NCBI GenBank assembly: GCA_963707435.1
Contig: CAVPPF010000005.1
Location: forward strand, 124,001-188,000
DNA from: UBA4744 sp963707435
Lineage (GTDB): Bacteria > Actinomycetota > Acidimicrobiia > Spongiisociales > UBA4744
Direction: 5' to 3'
Length of the DNA: 64,000 nt
Position numbers and translations under genes: made by a program
Part shown: positions 1 through 8,430 of the stretch, in pieces
Position numbering within the stretch: the first letter of the stretch is position 1
Layout: every line of letters starts with the position of its first letter
The notes under the pieces: generated by a model
Databases searched by the model: none
What the model was told of the DNA's origin: nothing
The model's input: the letters and a program-made list of their open reading frames with translations, nothing else

Positions 1-1491
1 GATGGTCTCCCGGTAGGCAACCTGGGGCCGGCCAACATTGGCGCCGACCTTGAATTCACGGATCAGCCGGTCGACGAGCACGTCGAGGTGCAGTTCGCCC
101 ATGCCGGCGATGATGGTCTGGCCGGTCTCTTCGTCGGTACGCACCAGGAACGTCGGGTCTTCTTCCGAGAGACGGTGCAGGGCATCGCCCAGCTTGTCCT
201 GGTCCGACTTGGTCTTCGGTTCGATCGCAACCGAGATGACCGGGGCGGGAAAGGTCATCGACTCCAGCTGGATCGGATGGGCGGCATCGCAGAGGGTGTC
301 GCCGGTGGTCGTCATCTTCAACCCGATCGTGGCGACGATGTCGCCGGTATGGATCGTTTCGAGATCCTCACGGTGGTTGGCGTGCATCCGTAGCAAACGG
401 CCGATGCGCTCTTTCTTGGCCGAGGTCGCGTTGTAGATCTGGTCGCCCTTGGTGGCCTGACCCGAATACACGCGGAAGTAGGTGAGCTTGCCGACATGCG
501 GGTCGCTCATGATCTTGAAAGCCAGAGCAGTGAAGGGCTCGGTGTCGTCGGCGGCCCGCTCGAGGACGATGTCTTCCTCGCCCGGTTTGAAGCCCTGCAC
601 CGGGGGCAGGTCGGCCGGGCTGGGCAGGTAGTGGATGACCGCATCGAGCAGAGGCTGCACACCCTTGTTCTTGAAGGCCGAGCCGCAGAAGACGGGTGTG
701 AAGTGACGCTTCAGCGTGGCGGTCCGCACCGCGGCATGCACCTCGGACGGCGAGATCTCGACTTCTTCCAGGAACTTCTCGAGCAGCTTCTCATCTACGT
801 CGGCGCAGGCCTCGAGCAGCTTGCCCTCCCACATACGGGCTTGTTCCTGGTACTCGGCGGGGATCTCGATGGTCTCCCAGTGCTTGCCGTCGTCGCCGCT
901 CCAGATGTGGGCCTTCATCTCGACGAGGTCGATGACGCCCTGAAACTCGGCTTCGGCGCCGATGGGCAACTGGACGGGAACCGGGTTGCCCTCCAGCCGA
1001 TCACGAATGCTGTCGACGGCCGCAAAGTAATCGGCCCCGATCCGGTCCATCTTGTTGATGAAGCAGATGCGGGGAACCTTGTAGCGGTCGGCCTGACGCC
1101 ATACGGTCTCGGATTGAGGCTCAACGCCGGCAACCGCGTCGAAGACGGCAACAGCGCCGTCGAGTACCCGGAGGCTGCGCTCGACCTCCACCGTGAAGTC
1201 GACGTGCCCGGGGGTGTCGATGATGTTGATCCAGTGATCGCGCCATCCGGCGGTGGTAGCGGCTGAGGTGATGGTGATGCCGCGCTCCTGCTCTTGCGCC
1301 ATCCAGTCCATCACGGCGGCGCCTTCATGGACTTCACCGAGCTTGTAGGTCTTGCCGGTGTAGTACAGGATACGTTCGGTGAGCGTCGTTTTGCCCGCGT
1401 CGATATGCGCCATGATCCCGATATTCCGGGTCCGGCTGAGCGGGTACTGACGCAGGTGCGTCAGTGCATCGTTGCTCTTTCCGTTGCTCAT
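1..1491 (-). CDS. fusA: Elongation factor G, C-terminal part beyond window edge
   Basis: Translational GTPase that drives ribosomal translocation and, with RRF, ribosome recycling in the cytoplasm. The frame is open for 497 codons from an ATG at 1491 to the window edge, so about 200 C-terminal residues of the usual ~700 are missing. The P-loop AHIDAGKT lies at residues 28-35. The switch motif DTPGHVDF and the specificity motif NKMDR follow at the usual spacing. It is the third gene after rpsL and rpsG on the minus strand, the classic str-operon order, 38 bases after rpsG. Whether a second tuf gene follows cannot be seen. Family assignment is certain. Confidence 0.97.
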   Translation of the reverse strand, partial: MSNGKSNDALTHLRQYPLSRTRNIGIMAHIDAGKTTLTERILYYTGKTYKLGEVHEGAAVMDWMAQEQERGITITSAATTAGWRDHWINIIDTPGHVDFTVEVERSLRVLDGAVAVFDAVAGVEPQSETVWRQADRYKVPRICFINKMDRIGADYFAAVDSIRDRLEGNPVPVQLPIGAEAEFQGVIDLVEMKAHIWSGDDGKHWETIEIPAEYQEQARMWEGKLLEACADVDEKLLEKFLEEVEISPSEVHAAVRTATLKRHFTPVFCGSAFKNKGVQPLLDAVIHYLPSPADLPPVQGFKPGEEDIVLERAADDTEPFTALAFKIMSDPHVGKLTYFRVYSGQATKGDQIYNATSAKKERIGRLLRMHANHREDLETIHTGDIVATIGLKMTTTGDTLCDAAHPIQLESMTFPAPVISVAIEPKTKSDQDKLGDALHRLSEEDPTFLVRTDEETGQTIIAGMGELHLDVLVDRLIREFKVGANVGRPQVAYRETI

Positions 1492-1529
1492 CTCTTCCTC
1501 AGTCGCTATGCGGTTGTCAGGCGGTCGTA

Positions 1530-1997
1530 CTACCAGCGGTAGTGGGCAAAAGCCTTGTTTGATTCGGCCATCTTGTGGATGTCTTCGCGGCGCTTCACGG
1601 CGGAGCCGGTATTGTTGCTCGCATCGAGAATCTCGTTGGCCAATCGCTCGGCCATGGCGTTTTCCTTGCGCTTGCGAGCGAAGTTGACCAACCAGCGGAT
1701 CGCCAGCGAGTTGGCACGGCGGGGTCGAACATCCACCGGCACCTGGTAGGACGAACCGCCGACCCGGCGAGAACGAACCTCAACTTGCGGCCGGATGTTG
1801 TCCACGGCTCGCTTCAGCACCGTGAGAGGATCCTGGCCGACGCGTCGTTCCACGATCTCGAGAGCGCCGTACACGATCGACCGGGCGGTCTCTTTCTTGC
1901 CGTCGAGCAGGACCTTGTTGATGATCTGGCTGACCAGAAGGCTCCGGTAGACGGGATCCGGGTCGATGTGCCTTTTTGGCGCAGGTCCACGTCGCAT
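1530..1997 (-). CDS. rpsG: 30S ribosomal protein S7
   Basis: Primary 16S rRNA-binding protein of the small-subunit head, near the decoding and exit sites. It has 155 residues, the normal bacterial length, and starts MRRGPAPKRHIDPDPVY. Conserved stretches such as NKVLLDGKKETARSIVYGA and the RRVGGSSYQVPVDVRP loop are intact. Its ATG shares one base with the rpsL stop (TAATG), so the two genes are translationally coupled. In many bacteria S7 represses its own operon; no S7 target hairpin could be assigned here. Confidence 0.98.
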   Translation of the reverse strand: MRRGPAPKRHIDPDPVYRSLLVSQIINKVLLDGKKETARSIVYGALEIVERRVGQDPLTVLKRAVDNIRPQVEVRSRRVGGSSYQVPVDVRPRRANSLAIRWLVNFARKRKENAMAERLANEILDASNNTGSAVKRREDIHKMAESNKAFAHYRW

Positions 1998-2368
1998 TAC
2001 GACTCCCTCTTCGTTCCGTAGCGGGAACGTGCTTGCCGGCGGCCCGATACCGCCGCAGCATCGAGCGTGCCGCGAATGACCTTGTAGCGAACTCCCGGCA
2101 GATCCTTCACCCGGCCACCACGGACCAGAACGATGGAGTGCTCCTGGAGGTTGTGCCCTTCACCGGGGATGTAGGCGGTGACCTCAACCCCGGAGGAGAG
2201 ACGAATACGCGCTACCTTGCGCAAGGCCGAGTTGGGCTTCTTGGGCGTCACGGTATAGACACGGGTACAAACCCCGCGTCGCTGCGGCGCCCCGGCCAGA
2301 CCGGGCGTCTTTTCCTTCTTGGGCTTCGGCTTCCGACCCTGACGGATCAGCTGCTGAACGGTCGGCAC
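1997..2368 (-). CDS. rpsL: 30S ribosomal protein S12
   Basis: Small-subunit protein at the decoding centre that controls accuracy. It has 123 residues, as usual. The loops PKKPNSALRK and GGRVKDLPGVRY are intact, with Lys43 and Lys88 present, the two positions whose replacement commonly gives streptomycin resistance; the sequence therefore looks streptomycin-sensitive. It is the first gene of rpsL-rpsG-fusA on the minus strand. The start codon lies about 165 bases downstream of a good sigma-70-type promoter (2541-2569), leaving room for a leader. Confidence 0.98.
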   Translation of the reverse strand: MPTVQQLIRQGRKPKPKKEKTPGLAGAPQRRGVCTRVYTVTPKKPNSALRKVARIRLSSGVEVTAYIPGEGHNLQEHSIVLVRGGRVKDLPGVRYKVIRGTLDAAAVSGRRQARSRYGTKRES

Positions 2369-2540
2369 AGACCCTTCTCTCTTCTCTTCGGCACACCCCG
2401 ACCCAAATGTGGGAACGGGTATTTACAGACGGAACAGCGCGTTCGCCGGGGCGAAAGCACCGATCCAGCCACTTCATCGCCCACAGGCCGCCGTGGCGAC
2501 CTCAGGACACGCGGAAACGTGGCGGGAAAACCGAGACGGA

Positions 2541-2569
2541 AGTATATGCGCGACCGGGAGATGTTGCAA
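2541..2569 (-). promoter_or_regulatory. Promoter for rpsL-rpsG-fusA
   Basis: On the minus strand a -35 box TTGCAA (2564-2569) is followed by exactly 17 bases and a -10 box TATACT (2541-2546), close to the housekeeping consensus. Transcription would start near 2534, giving a leader of about 165 bases before rpsL. It is the only good match in the gap. The same -10 hexamer also precedes the tRNA-Trp and nuoA operons. Confidence 0.7.
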
Positions 2570-2584
2570 AAGGCGCACTTGGGG

Positions 2585-2647
2585 CGTACTCGGTACTCAG
2601 TACTAGGTACTAGGTACTAGGTACTAGGTACTCGGTACTCGGTACTT
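2585..2647. repeat. Heptamer array, nine units, GGTACTA type
   Basis: Nine uninterrupted 7-base units: CGTACTC, GGTACTC, AGTACTA, three GGTACTA, two GGTACTC and GGTACTT. Every unit has the self-complementary GTAC core. The array lies between the rpsL promoter and the start of the YczE-like gene and belongs to a family of period-7 arrays spread through the window. Confidence 0.9.
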
Positions 2648-2663
2648 ACTACCCTCGCGTCCG

Positions 2664-3284
2664 ATGTTCATCACCGTTCCCCGCCCCGAGCTGCGCAGGC
2701 GGCTCCCTCAACTGATGATCGGTCTCGTCGTCGTTGGTGTTGGGTTTGCCTTGATGGTCGAATCCGACCTGGGCCTCGGCCCGTGGGAGGTCCTCCACCA
2801 GGGGATTTCGAATCGAGTCGGCATCCCCATCGGGACGGTCGGCATCTTCGTCGGGTTGCTCGTGCTGGGCGCCTGGATTCCCTTGCGCCAGCGACTGGGG
2901 GTCGGCACGGTGCTCAACGTCATCACCATCGGCATCGTGATCGATCTCACGATGCTGGCCATTCCTGATCTGAGCTCTCTCCTGATCCGCGGGCCGGCGC
3001 TGCTCGGTGGCTTGCTCCTGGTCGGAATCGGAGGAGGCCTCTATATCGGGGCGGGCCTGGGACCCGGCCCCCGGGACGGACTGATGACCGGCATGGCCGC
3101 TCGGGGCTGGTTCTCGATTCGGACCGCCCGCACGCTCCTCGAGGTCACCGCGTTGACCGCCGGGTGGTTGCTGGGTGGAACCGTCGGCGTCGGCACCCTT
3201 CTCTTCGCCGGAGGGATCGGTCCGCTCGTGCAGATGTTCCTGGGCAGGCTGGCGATCGGCGAAAACATCTCTGTTCCGCCCTGA
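2664..3284 (+). CDS. YczE/YitT-like integral membrane protein
   Basis: A 206-residue hydrophobic protein with about five predicted membrane segments (roughly residues 17-35, 55-72, 78-97, 108-130, 160-195). The segments LGLGPWEVLHQGIS and GAGLGPGPRDGLMTGMA are the paired short motifs typical of the YczE/YyaS/YitT membrane family. The molecular function of that family is not established; some members sit next to transport or surfactant genes. It stands alone on the plus strand, with rpsL diverging from it and the deaminase gene converging on it. No strong Shine-Dalgarno was seen, and the first ATG was chosen because the motifs begin soon after it. Confidence 0.8.
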   Translation: MFITVPRPELRRRLPQLMIGLVVVGVGFALMVESDLGLGPWEVLHQGISNRVGIPIGTVGIFVGLLVLGAWIPLRQRLGVGTVLNVITIGIVIDLTMLAIPDLSSLLIRGPALLGGLLLVGIGGGLYIGAGLGPGPRDGLMTGMAARGWFSIRTARTLLEVTALTAGWLLGGTVGVGTLLFAGGIGPLVQMFLGRLAIGENISVPP

Positions 3285-3355
3285 ACCATCAGGGAAGCCC
3301 TCCAAGCAGTCGCCGGCTACGTCCCACCAACGTCGCGGATCCTGGATTCGAAGAT

Positions 3356-4363
3356 CTATCCTGAATATGCGTCGACCTTGGTAATGAACTCGGCCTTCTC
3401 TGCATCCGAGAGCCACGTGGCGAGGAATGAGTTCCTGGCCAACTGAGTTATCTGGCTCTTTGTGAATCCTCCGGTCTCGACCAATTCGAAGAGATTCTCG
3501 TTTAGGTAGGCCTGCATGTAAGACGGGTCATCGGAATTGATCATCACCCGCATGCCCCTATCGAGCATGGTCTTGATTTCATCGACAGTCAGGCTCCCGG
3601 TGACGTATCGATTCGAGACAGGACATACCGTCAAGGCAAGCCCGCGCGCGTTGATCTCCTCGATGAGTGCCTCGTCCTCAAGGGAGTTCACACCATGGTC
3701 GATCCGTTCAACGCCGATCTCATCAAGGGCTTGCCAGATGTGTTGAATTGAATCGTCTTGGTTCACGTCGCAGTGCATCGTGAGCCGGTATCCCTCTTGA
3801 CGAGCACGAGCAAAGACCTCCTTGAATTTCGTAGGGGGATTGCCTCGTTCGTCGGAATCAAGCCCTACCCCAATAATCCACTCCTTGAATGGCAGGGAGG
3901 CTTCGAGAGTCTCCATCGCCGACTCGGCCGACATATCGCGGAAGAAGCACATGATGAGCTGGGTCCTGACGCCAAGCTTGCTCTCGGCATCTACCTGTGC
4001 ACGATGGATTCCGGTGACGATAGCTTCGAAAGGAACGCCCCTCGAGGTGTGCGCCTGGGGATCGAAGAACGGCTCGGCGTAGAGGATGTTCTGTTCGTGA
4101 GCCTTGCGGAAGTAGGCCATGGCCAGATCGTAGAAATCCTGTTCCTTCAGCAAGACCTTCATGCCGTCGTAGTACCCAACGAGAAACGACGTCAGATCGT
4201 GGAAGACGTAGCTCGCCTTGACATCTTCAACGGTCTCGAAAGGGATCTCCACACCATTGCGCTCGGCCAACTCGAACCTGAGTTCAGGCTCGAGGGTACC
4301 CTCCAAATGAAGATGGAGCTCAGCTTTTGGCAGTCCTTCAACGAACGATCTCATGTCGGTCAC
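3356..4363 (-). CDS. add: Adenosine/adenine deaminase-family amidohydrolase
   Basis: Zinc-dependent hydrolase of the adenosine/adenine deaminase family (335 residues), expected to deaminate a purine or purine nucleoside in the cytoplasm. Visible motifs are HLHLEGT with metal ligands His17 and His19, PFFDPQAHTSRG, GLDSDE, IDHGVNS and the metal-ligand motif NSDDP near residue 280. The overall pattern is closer to bacterial adenine deaminases than to adenosine deaminases. The HAGE motif that normally carries the catalytic Glu reads HCDVN (His197 on), so the Glu position is Val200. This may mark a subfamily with another acid (Asp199) or a different substrate. It diverges from a nucleoside-type ABC transporter at 4540, which supports a purine salvage role. 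Confidence 0.82.
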   Translation of the reverse strand: MTDMRSFVEGLPKAELHLHLEGTLEPELRFELAERNGVEIPFETVEDVKASYVFHDLTSFLVGYYDGMKVLLKEQDFYDLAMAYFRKAHEQNILYAEPFFDPQAHTSRGVPFEAIVTGIHRAQVDAESKLGVRTQLIMCFFRDMSAESAMETLEASLPFKEWIIGVGLDSDERGNPPTKFKEVFARARQEGYRLTMHCDVNQDDSIQHIWQALDEIGVERIDHGVNSLEDEALIEEINARGLALTVCPVSNRYVTGSLTVDEIKTMLDRGMRVMINSDDPSYMQAYLNENLFELVETGGFTKSQITQLARNSFLATWLSDAEKAEFITKVDAYSG

Positions 4364-4489
4364 CGACAGTCTCCCTTCCTGGTTACCGTGCCTTCGAGGT
4401 TACCACCGCACGAAACCCGAAGGCTCGGGACATTCGTCCGCTCCTTCGGGCTTAACGGCCCTTCAGAACGGCCTAGAGTGCTGACATCA

Positions 4490-4517
4490 TCGAAGCGTAA
4501 ATGCAGAATTGCTTCGA
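4490..4517 (+). promoter_or_regulatory. Inverted repeat upstream of first BMP operon
   Basis: TCGAAGC (4490-4496) and GCTTCGA (4511-4517) form a 7-bp inverted repeat with a 14-base loop, just upstream of the Shine-Dalgarno of the binding-protein gene. It could be a transcript hairpin or an operator. A weak promoter-like pair (TTAACG, 16 bases, TAGAGT) lies just before it. No known riboswitch was recognised. Confidence 0.35.
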
Positions 4518-4539
4518 CGCACCGAAGGAGGGATCAACC

Positions 4540-5826
4540 GTGCGAAAGCGCATAAGTACATCTCGATTCTTGCTCGTAATAATGGTGTTGGCGCTCATCG
4601 CCGCAGCGTGTGCTGGGGACGAGACCACAGAAACGACCACCACCACGGCTGCCGGTTCCGAGACCACAGCTACTACTACGGGTGGCGACGAAACAACTAC
4701 GACGGCCGCGACGCCTGACGAGCCGTTTGTGTTTGGTCTGATCTTGGTAGGTCCGTACAACGACAGCGGGTGGAGTCAGGCTCACTACGAAGCAGGACAG
4801 TACGTCGAAGACAAAACCGGCGCCAAGATGATCTACCTGGACAAAGTCAACGTTGCCGACCTTCCGGACAAGGGCGTCGATCAGGTAGCCCAGGACATGA
4901 TCGACCAGGGCGCTCAAATGGTCTTCGCCACGTCCGATGACATGAAAGACGGAATCCTGCTGGCCGCTGCGGCCAACCCCGATACCCCAATGATATGGGT
5001 TTCGGGTGACAGCGCCTGGCAAGAAGGCAAAGACTTTGCAGGACTCGACAACCTCGGCAACGTCATGACGAAGTTGGAATACGGGAAGATGATTGCGGGT
5101 TGCGCCGCCGCACTCACCACCCAGACCGGGTCCATCGGGTACCTCGGTCCTCTGATCAACGACGAGACGCGCCGCTTCGTGAACTCGGCCTATCTGGGCG
5201 CCAAGTATTGCTGGGAGGAATACCGGGGTGAGACAGACCCGCTCGAATTTGAAGTCACTTGGATCGGGTTCTGGTTCAACATTCCGGGCGTCACCCTCGA
5301 TCCAACCCAAGTAGCAAACGGCTTCTTTGATGCAGGCGCCGATGTTGTGATTTCCGGAACCGACACAACGGAGGGATTGATCGTTGCGGGACAACGGCAC
5401 GACGCCGGCGAAGAGGTGTGGAACGTCGCCTATGACTATTACGGGGCTTGCGACGAGAAGCCGGAGGTGTGCCTGGGGGTGCCCTATTTCAATTGGGGTC
5501 CGTCTTACCTCGATCTCGTTACCGCCGCCATCAACGGCTCATTCGAAGCCACGTTTGACTGGGTTGAACCCAACTGGAATGACCTGACCGACCGAGAAGA
5601 TGGAGGGGTCGGATGGGTCAACGGCCCGGCTCTGTCGTCTGAGAATGCCGACACTCTGGCCGACTTCATCGCAGGCCTGGCAGGCGGTGACATCGATTTG
5701 TTTGTCGGTCCGCTCAGCTTCCAGGACGGTTCTCCATATCTCGGGGACGGCGAGAAAGCGACCGATCTTCAGATTTGGTACACACCGCAACTTCTGGACG
5801 GTATCAAAGGAGCAAGCAACCCGTAG
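4540..5826 (+). CDS. BMP-family nucleoside-binding lipoprotein (system 1)
   Basis: Substrate-binding lipoprotein of a basic-membrane-protein (BMP/PnrA) ABC importer, a family that binds purine nucleosides. I start it at GTG 4540 rather than the in-frame ATG 4501, because AAGGAGG sits 8 bases upstream and the signal peptide then begins correctly. The lipobox IAAAC places the lipidated Cys at residue 24. A Thr-rich linker of about 45 residues follows, then a two-lobed binding domain beginning near PFVFGLILVGPYNDSGW. It has 428 residues. A hairpin and the ATPase and permease genes follow on the same strand. The exact ligand cannot be read from sequence. Confidence 0.88.
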   Translation: MRKRISTSRFLLVIMVLALIAAACAGDETTETTTTTAAGSETTATTTGGDETTTTAATPDEPFVFGLILVGPYNDSGWSQAHYEAGQYVEDKTGAKMIYLDKVNVADLPDKGVDQVAQDMIDQGAQMVFATSDDMKDGILLAAAANPDTPMIWVSGDSAWQEGKDFAGLDNLGNVMTKLEYGKMIAGCAAALTTQTGSIGYLGPLINDETRRFVNSAYLGAKYCWEEYRGETDPLEFEVTWIGFWFNIPGVTLDPTQVANGFFDAGADVVISGTDTTEGLIVAGQRHDAGEEVWNVAYDYYGACDEKPEVCLGVPYFNWGPSYLDLVTAAINGSFEATFDWVEPNWNDLTDREDGGVGWVNGPALSSENADTLADFIAGLAGGDIDLFVGPLSFQDGSPYLGDGEKATDLQIWYTPQLLDGIKGASNP

Positions 5827-5840
5827 AGGTAGCTGCTGTC

Positions 5841-5875
5841 AGATGGGGAGGGAATCGCGAGATCCCTCCCCATCT
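5841..5875 (+). terminator. 13-bp hairpin between binding protein and ATPase genes
   Basis: A perfect 13-bp stem (5841-5853 with 5863-5875) and a 9-base loop lie 14 bases after the stop of the binding-protein gene. No T-run follows, so it is more likely a 3' stabiliser or partial attenuator than a full terminator. This would give more binding protein than transporter, a common arrangement in ABC importer operons. Confidence 0.65.
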
Positions 5876-5908
5876 CGCACCCCGACAATCATCTAACCTG
5901 CTTCAACG

Positions 5909-7381
5909 ATGAGCCTCGAACTCCGGGACATCCACAAACACTTCGGCCCTGTACGCGCTAATGACGGGATATCGTTGACCGTCGAAGCAGGTGCTCTTCA
6001 CGGCCTTCTGGGTGAGAACGGGGCCGGGAAGTCGACCCTGATGAAGATCCTGTCTGGATTCTATGCCCCGGATGCAGGAGAGATTGTTCTCGACGGCGAG
6101 CACATCCAACCCTCTTCTCCCAGAGATGCGATAGCGCACGGAATCGGTATGCTCCACCAGGATCCCCTAGTTTTTCTGCCCCTATCCGTAGTTGACAACC
6201 TGCTGCTCGCCAGTCCAGGAAGTTTCAGAATTGATCGGCGATCCGCGTACCGCGAACTGACACAGATGTGTGAGCGGTTTGGGTTCGACCTCGATCCAGA
6301 CTCGCTGGTCCGAACTCTCACCGTTGGTGAACGCCAGCAGCTTGAGATAGTGCGATTGCTATGGCTCGGTGCTCGGGTTCTCGTCCTCGACGAACCAACC
6401 ACAGGTATCTCTGCGCCGCAACGCGTGAAGCTGTTCGAGACACTCCGAGTCCTGGCTGCCGATGGTATGAGTGTGATCTTTGTCTCCCACAAGTTGGAAG
6501 AAGTCGAGGACTTGTGCCAGCGCGTAACTGTGATGCGTAGCGGTCGAGTAGTCGGACATCTCGAAATGCCGAGCCCAGCTGAGCAAATGGTTGAAATGAT
6601 GTTCGGCGAACCTGTCGCTATCGAAGGCCGATCATCGATCGACCTCGGAGAGACGCTGCTATCGATTCAACATCTCACGGCCCATGAGCGGCTGCTTTCC
6701 ATCGAAGATCTGAGCTTGGAGGTCAACGCGGCAGAGGTCATCGGTCTGGCCGGATTGGAGGGCAGCGGCCAGCGCACACTGCTGAGGGCGTGCGCAGGGC
6801 TTCAGCCAGCTTCCCGCGGGTTGATCTTGCTTGACGGTCGAGACATAACCGGTTCGTCCTATGCGCATCGGCTCGAGAGTGGCCTGCAATACCTTCCGGC
6901 GGGTCGGCTCGAAGAGGGGCTCGTTACCGGACTGACCCTGACCGAACACCTCATCTTGAGCCAGCCGGACACTCAGTTTTTCGTCAACTGGGACGAAGAA
7001 GAGAGCAAGGCATCTACGACCATTGCGCAGAACTCCATCAAGGGTCGACCATCATCGACGGCCGATGAACTCTCCGGCGGGAATCAGCAACGCTTGCTGC
7101 TGGCAATGTTGCGCCCGAATCTTCGACTTCTGCTCATGGAACATCCCACCCGCGGATTGGATATCGAGTCAGCAAACTGGGTGTGGAGCCAACTTCTCGC
7201 CCGTCGTGAGCACGGGACGGCAATCATGTTCGCATCGGCCGACCTAGATGAACTACTACGTTATTGCAACCGGATATCAGTGTTCTTCGGAGGAAGGGTT
7301 ATCGCGGAATTGAAAGCCGAGGAAACTGACGTTGAAGACCTGGGCTTCCTGATCGGTGGCAAATTCAAGGACCCGGTATGA
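5909..7381 (+). CDS. ABC transporter ATPase, nucleoside type (system 1)
   Basis: A 490-residue protein with two ATPase domains, as in the RbsA/YufO/NupO family. Domain 1 has Walker A GENGAGKST (residues 35-43), Walker B LVLDEPT and a switch His, but its signature reads LTVGERQQ instead of LSGGQ. Domain 2 has a degenerate Walker A (GLEGSGQRT, no Lys), a good LSGGNQQR signature and a Walker B without the catalytic Glu (LLLMEHPTRGLD). A catalytically weak second domain is normal for this family. Its stop overlaps the next permease start (ATGA), so the two are coupled. It should power nucleoside uptake with the binding protein at 4540. Confidence 0.9.
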   Translation: MSLELRDIHKHFGPVRANDGISLTVEAGALHGLLGENGAGKSTLMKILSGFYAPDAGEIVLDGEHIQPSSPRDAIAHGIGMLHQDPLVFLPLSVVDNLLLASPGSFRIDRRSAYRELTQMCERFGFDLDPDSLVRTLTVGERQQLEIVRLLWLGARVLVLDEPTTGISAPQRVKLFETLRVLAADGMSVIFVSHKLEEVEDLCQRVTVMRSGRVVGHLEMPSPAEQMVEMMFGEPVAIEGRSSIDLGETLLSIQHLTAHERLLSIEDLSLEVNAAEVIGLAGLEGSGQRTLLRACAGLQPASRGLILLDGRDITGSSYAHRLESGLQYLPAGRLEEGLVTGLTLTEHLILSQPDTQFFVNWDEEESKASTTIAQNSIKGRPSSTADELSGGNQQRLLLAMLRPNLRLLLMEHPTRGLDIESANWVWSQLLARREHGTAIMFASADLDELLRYCNRISVFFGGRVIAELKAEETDVEDLGFLIGGKFKDPV

Positions 7382-8430
7382 AGTTCTTCCGGCCGGTCAT
7401 CCGTTTGGTTGTGCCCATTTTCGGGGCATTCGTATTTGCAGTTCTCCTCTTGGTGCTGGTCGGCGAATCGCCTGGAGAAGCCCTCAAAGCACTGGTGGGA
7501 GGAGCGCTGGGAAGTCCGGCCCGCATCGGCGACACCATTACCGCCTGGACGACGTTGTCGCTGGCAGCAGCCGGCCTTGCCGTCACCTTCACAGCCGGTC
7601 TATGGAACATCGGCGTCGAAGGCCAGATGATCGCCGGAGCTATCGCCGCATCATTCGTAGCCCGGGAAGTCGACGCCCCCCGTGCGATCATGATCCTGCT
7701 CATACTCCTAGCCGGATTCGCTGGAGGCGCAATATGGGCAGCGCTGGCCGGTTTGTTGAAGGTCAGAGGCAAAGTCAACGAGATATTCGGGGGTCTCGGC
7801 CTGACTTTCGTGGCGATCAGCCTTTCCACCTACCTGATCATTGGGCCGTGGCAAAGAGCGGGGGCTGCTTCCACCGGGGGAACCGACCCATTTCCCGATA
7901 ACGCATGGCTCCCGACCCTGGGAGATCTCAGAGTGTCGCTAGTTTCGATCATTGTGACGGTGCTGGCGCTCGTCATCGTCTACGTCCTACTTCGCGGAAC
8001 CCGTTTTGGGCTTCGACTGAAGGCAGTTGGACAGAACCTCCAGAGTTCTGCCCTATTCGGCATAGCAAATACCCGGTATCTCCTTACGGCATTCGCGCTC
8101 GGTGGAGGCCTTGCGGGTATCGCCGGTGCGTTCCGTGTGACAGGCTTCTATCACAAGCTCGTACCGGGGCCAGGCGGAGGTCACGGGTACCTCGGCATCC
8201 TCATCGTCCTCTTGGCAGCCTACAAAGCCAAATGGATCGCACCCCTGGCGTTCTTCTTCGCCATAGTGGCCGTCGGCGCATCCCAGCTGCCTCTTCAGCT
8301 GGGACTTGACGCTTCGGTGGGCGGCATTCTGCGGAGCGTTCTGGTCCTGTTCGTGCTCCTCGCCGGTGGATGGCAGGCCCGTAGAAGCACAAAAGCGGGA
8401 GCAACAACGAGCAAGGAGGCATCAGCGTGA
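7378..8430 (+). CDS. ABC transporter permease, nucleoside type (system 1, first)
   Basis: Inner-membrane permease of the branched-chain amino acid/ribose/nucleoside permease family (BPD_transp_2), 350 residues with eight to ten hydrophobic segments. The family stretch LWNIGVEGQMIAGAIAA and the loop GLRLKAVGQN are clear. It starts at an ATG overlapping the ATPase stop and ends overlapping the next permease start (GTGA). It corresponds to the longer of the two permeases in NupP/YufP-type systems and should form a heterodimeric channel with the following gene product. Confidence 0.9.
   Translation: MKFFRPVIRLVVPIFGAFVFAVLLLVLVGESPGEALKALVGGALGSPARIGDTITAWTTLSLAAAGLAVTFTAGLWNIGVEGQMIAGAIAASFVAREVDAPRAIMILLILLAGFAGGAIWAALAGLLKVRGKVNEIFGGLGLTFVAISLSTYLIIGPWQRAGAASTGGTDPFPDNAWLPTLGDLRVSLVSIIVTVLALVIVYVLLRGTRFGLRLKAVGQNLQSSALFGIANTRYLLTAFALGGGLAGIAGAFRVTGFYHKLVPGPGGGHGYLGILIVLLAAYKAKWIAPLAFFFAIVAVGASQLPLQLGLDASVGGILRSVLVLFVLLAGGWQARRSTKAGATTSKEASA

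Noticed and set aside
2585..2647. Tandem units considered as a CRISPR array
   Set aside because: Units are 7 bases with no unique spacers and no cas genes in the window.
4364..4539. Purine riboswitch upstream of the first transporter
   Set aside because: Only a 7-bp inverted repeat was seen; none of the conserved junction bases of a purine riboswitch could be recognised.
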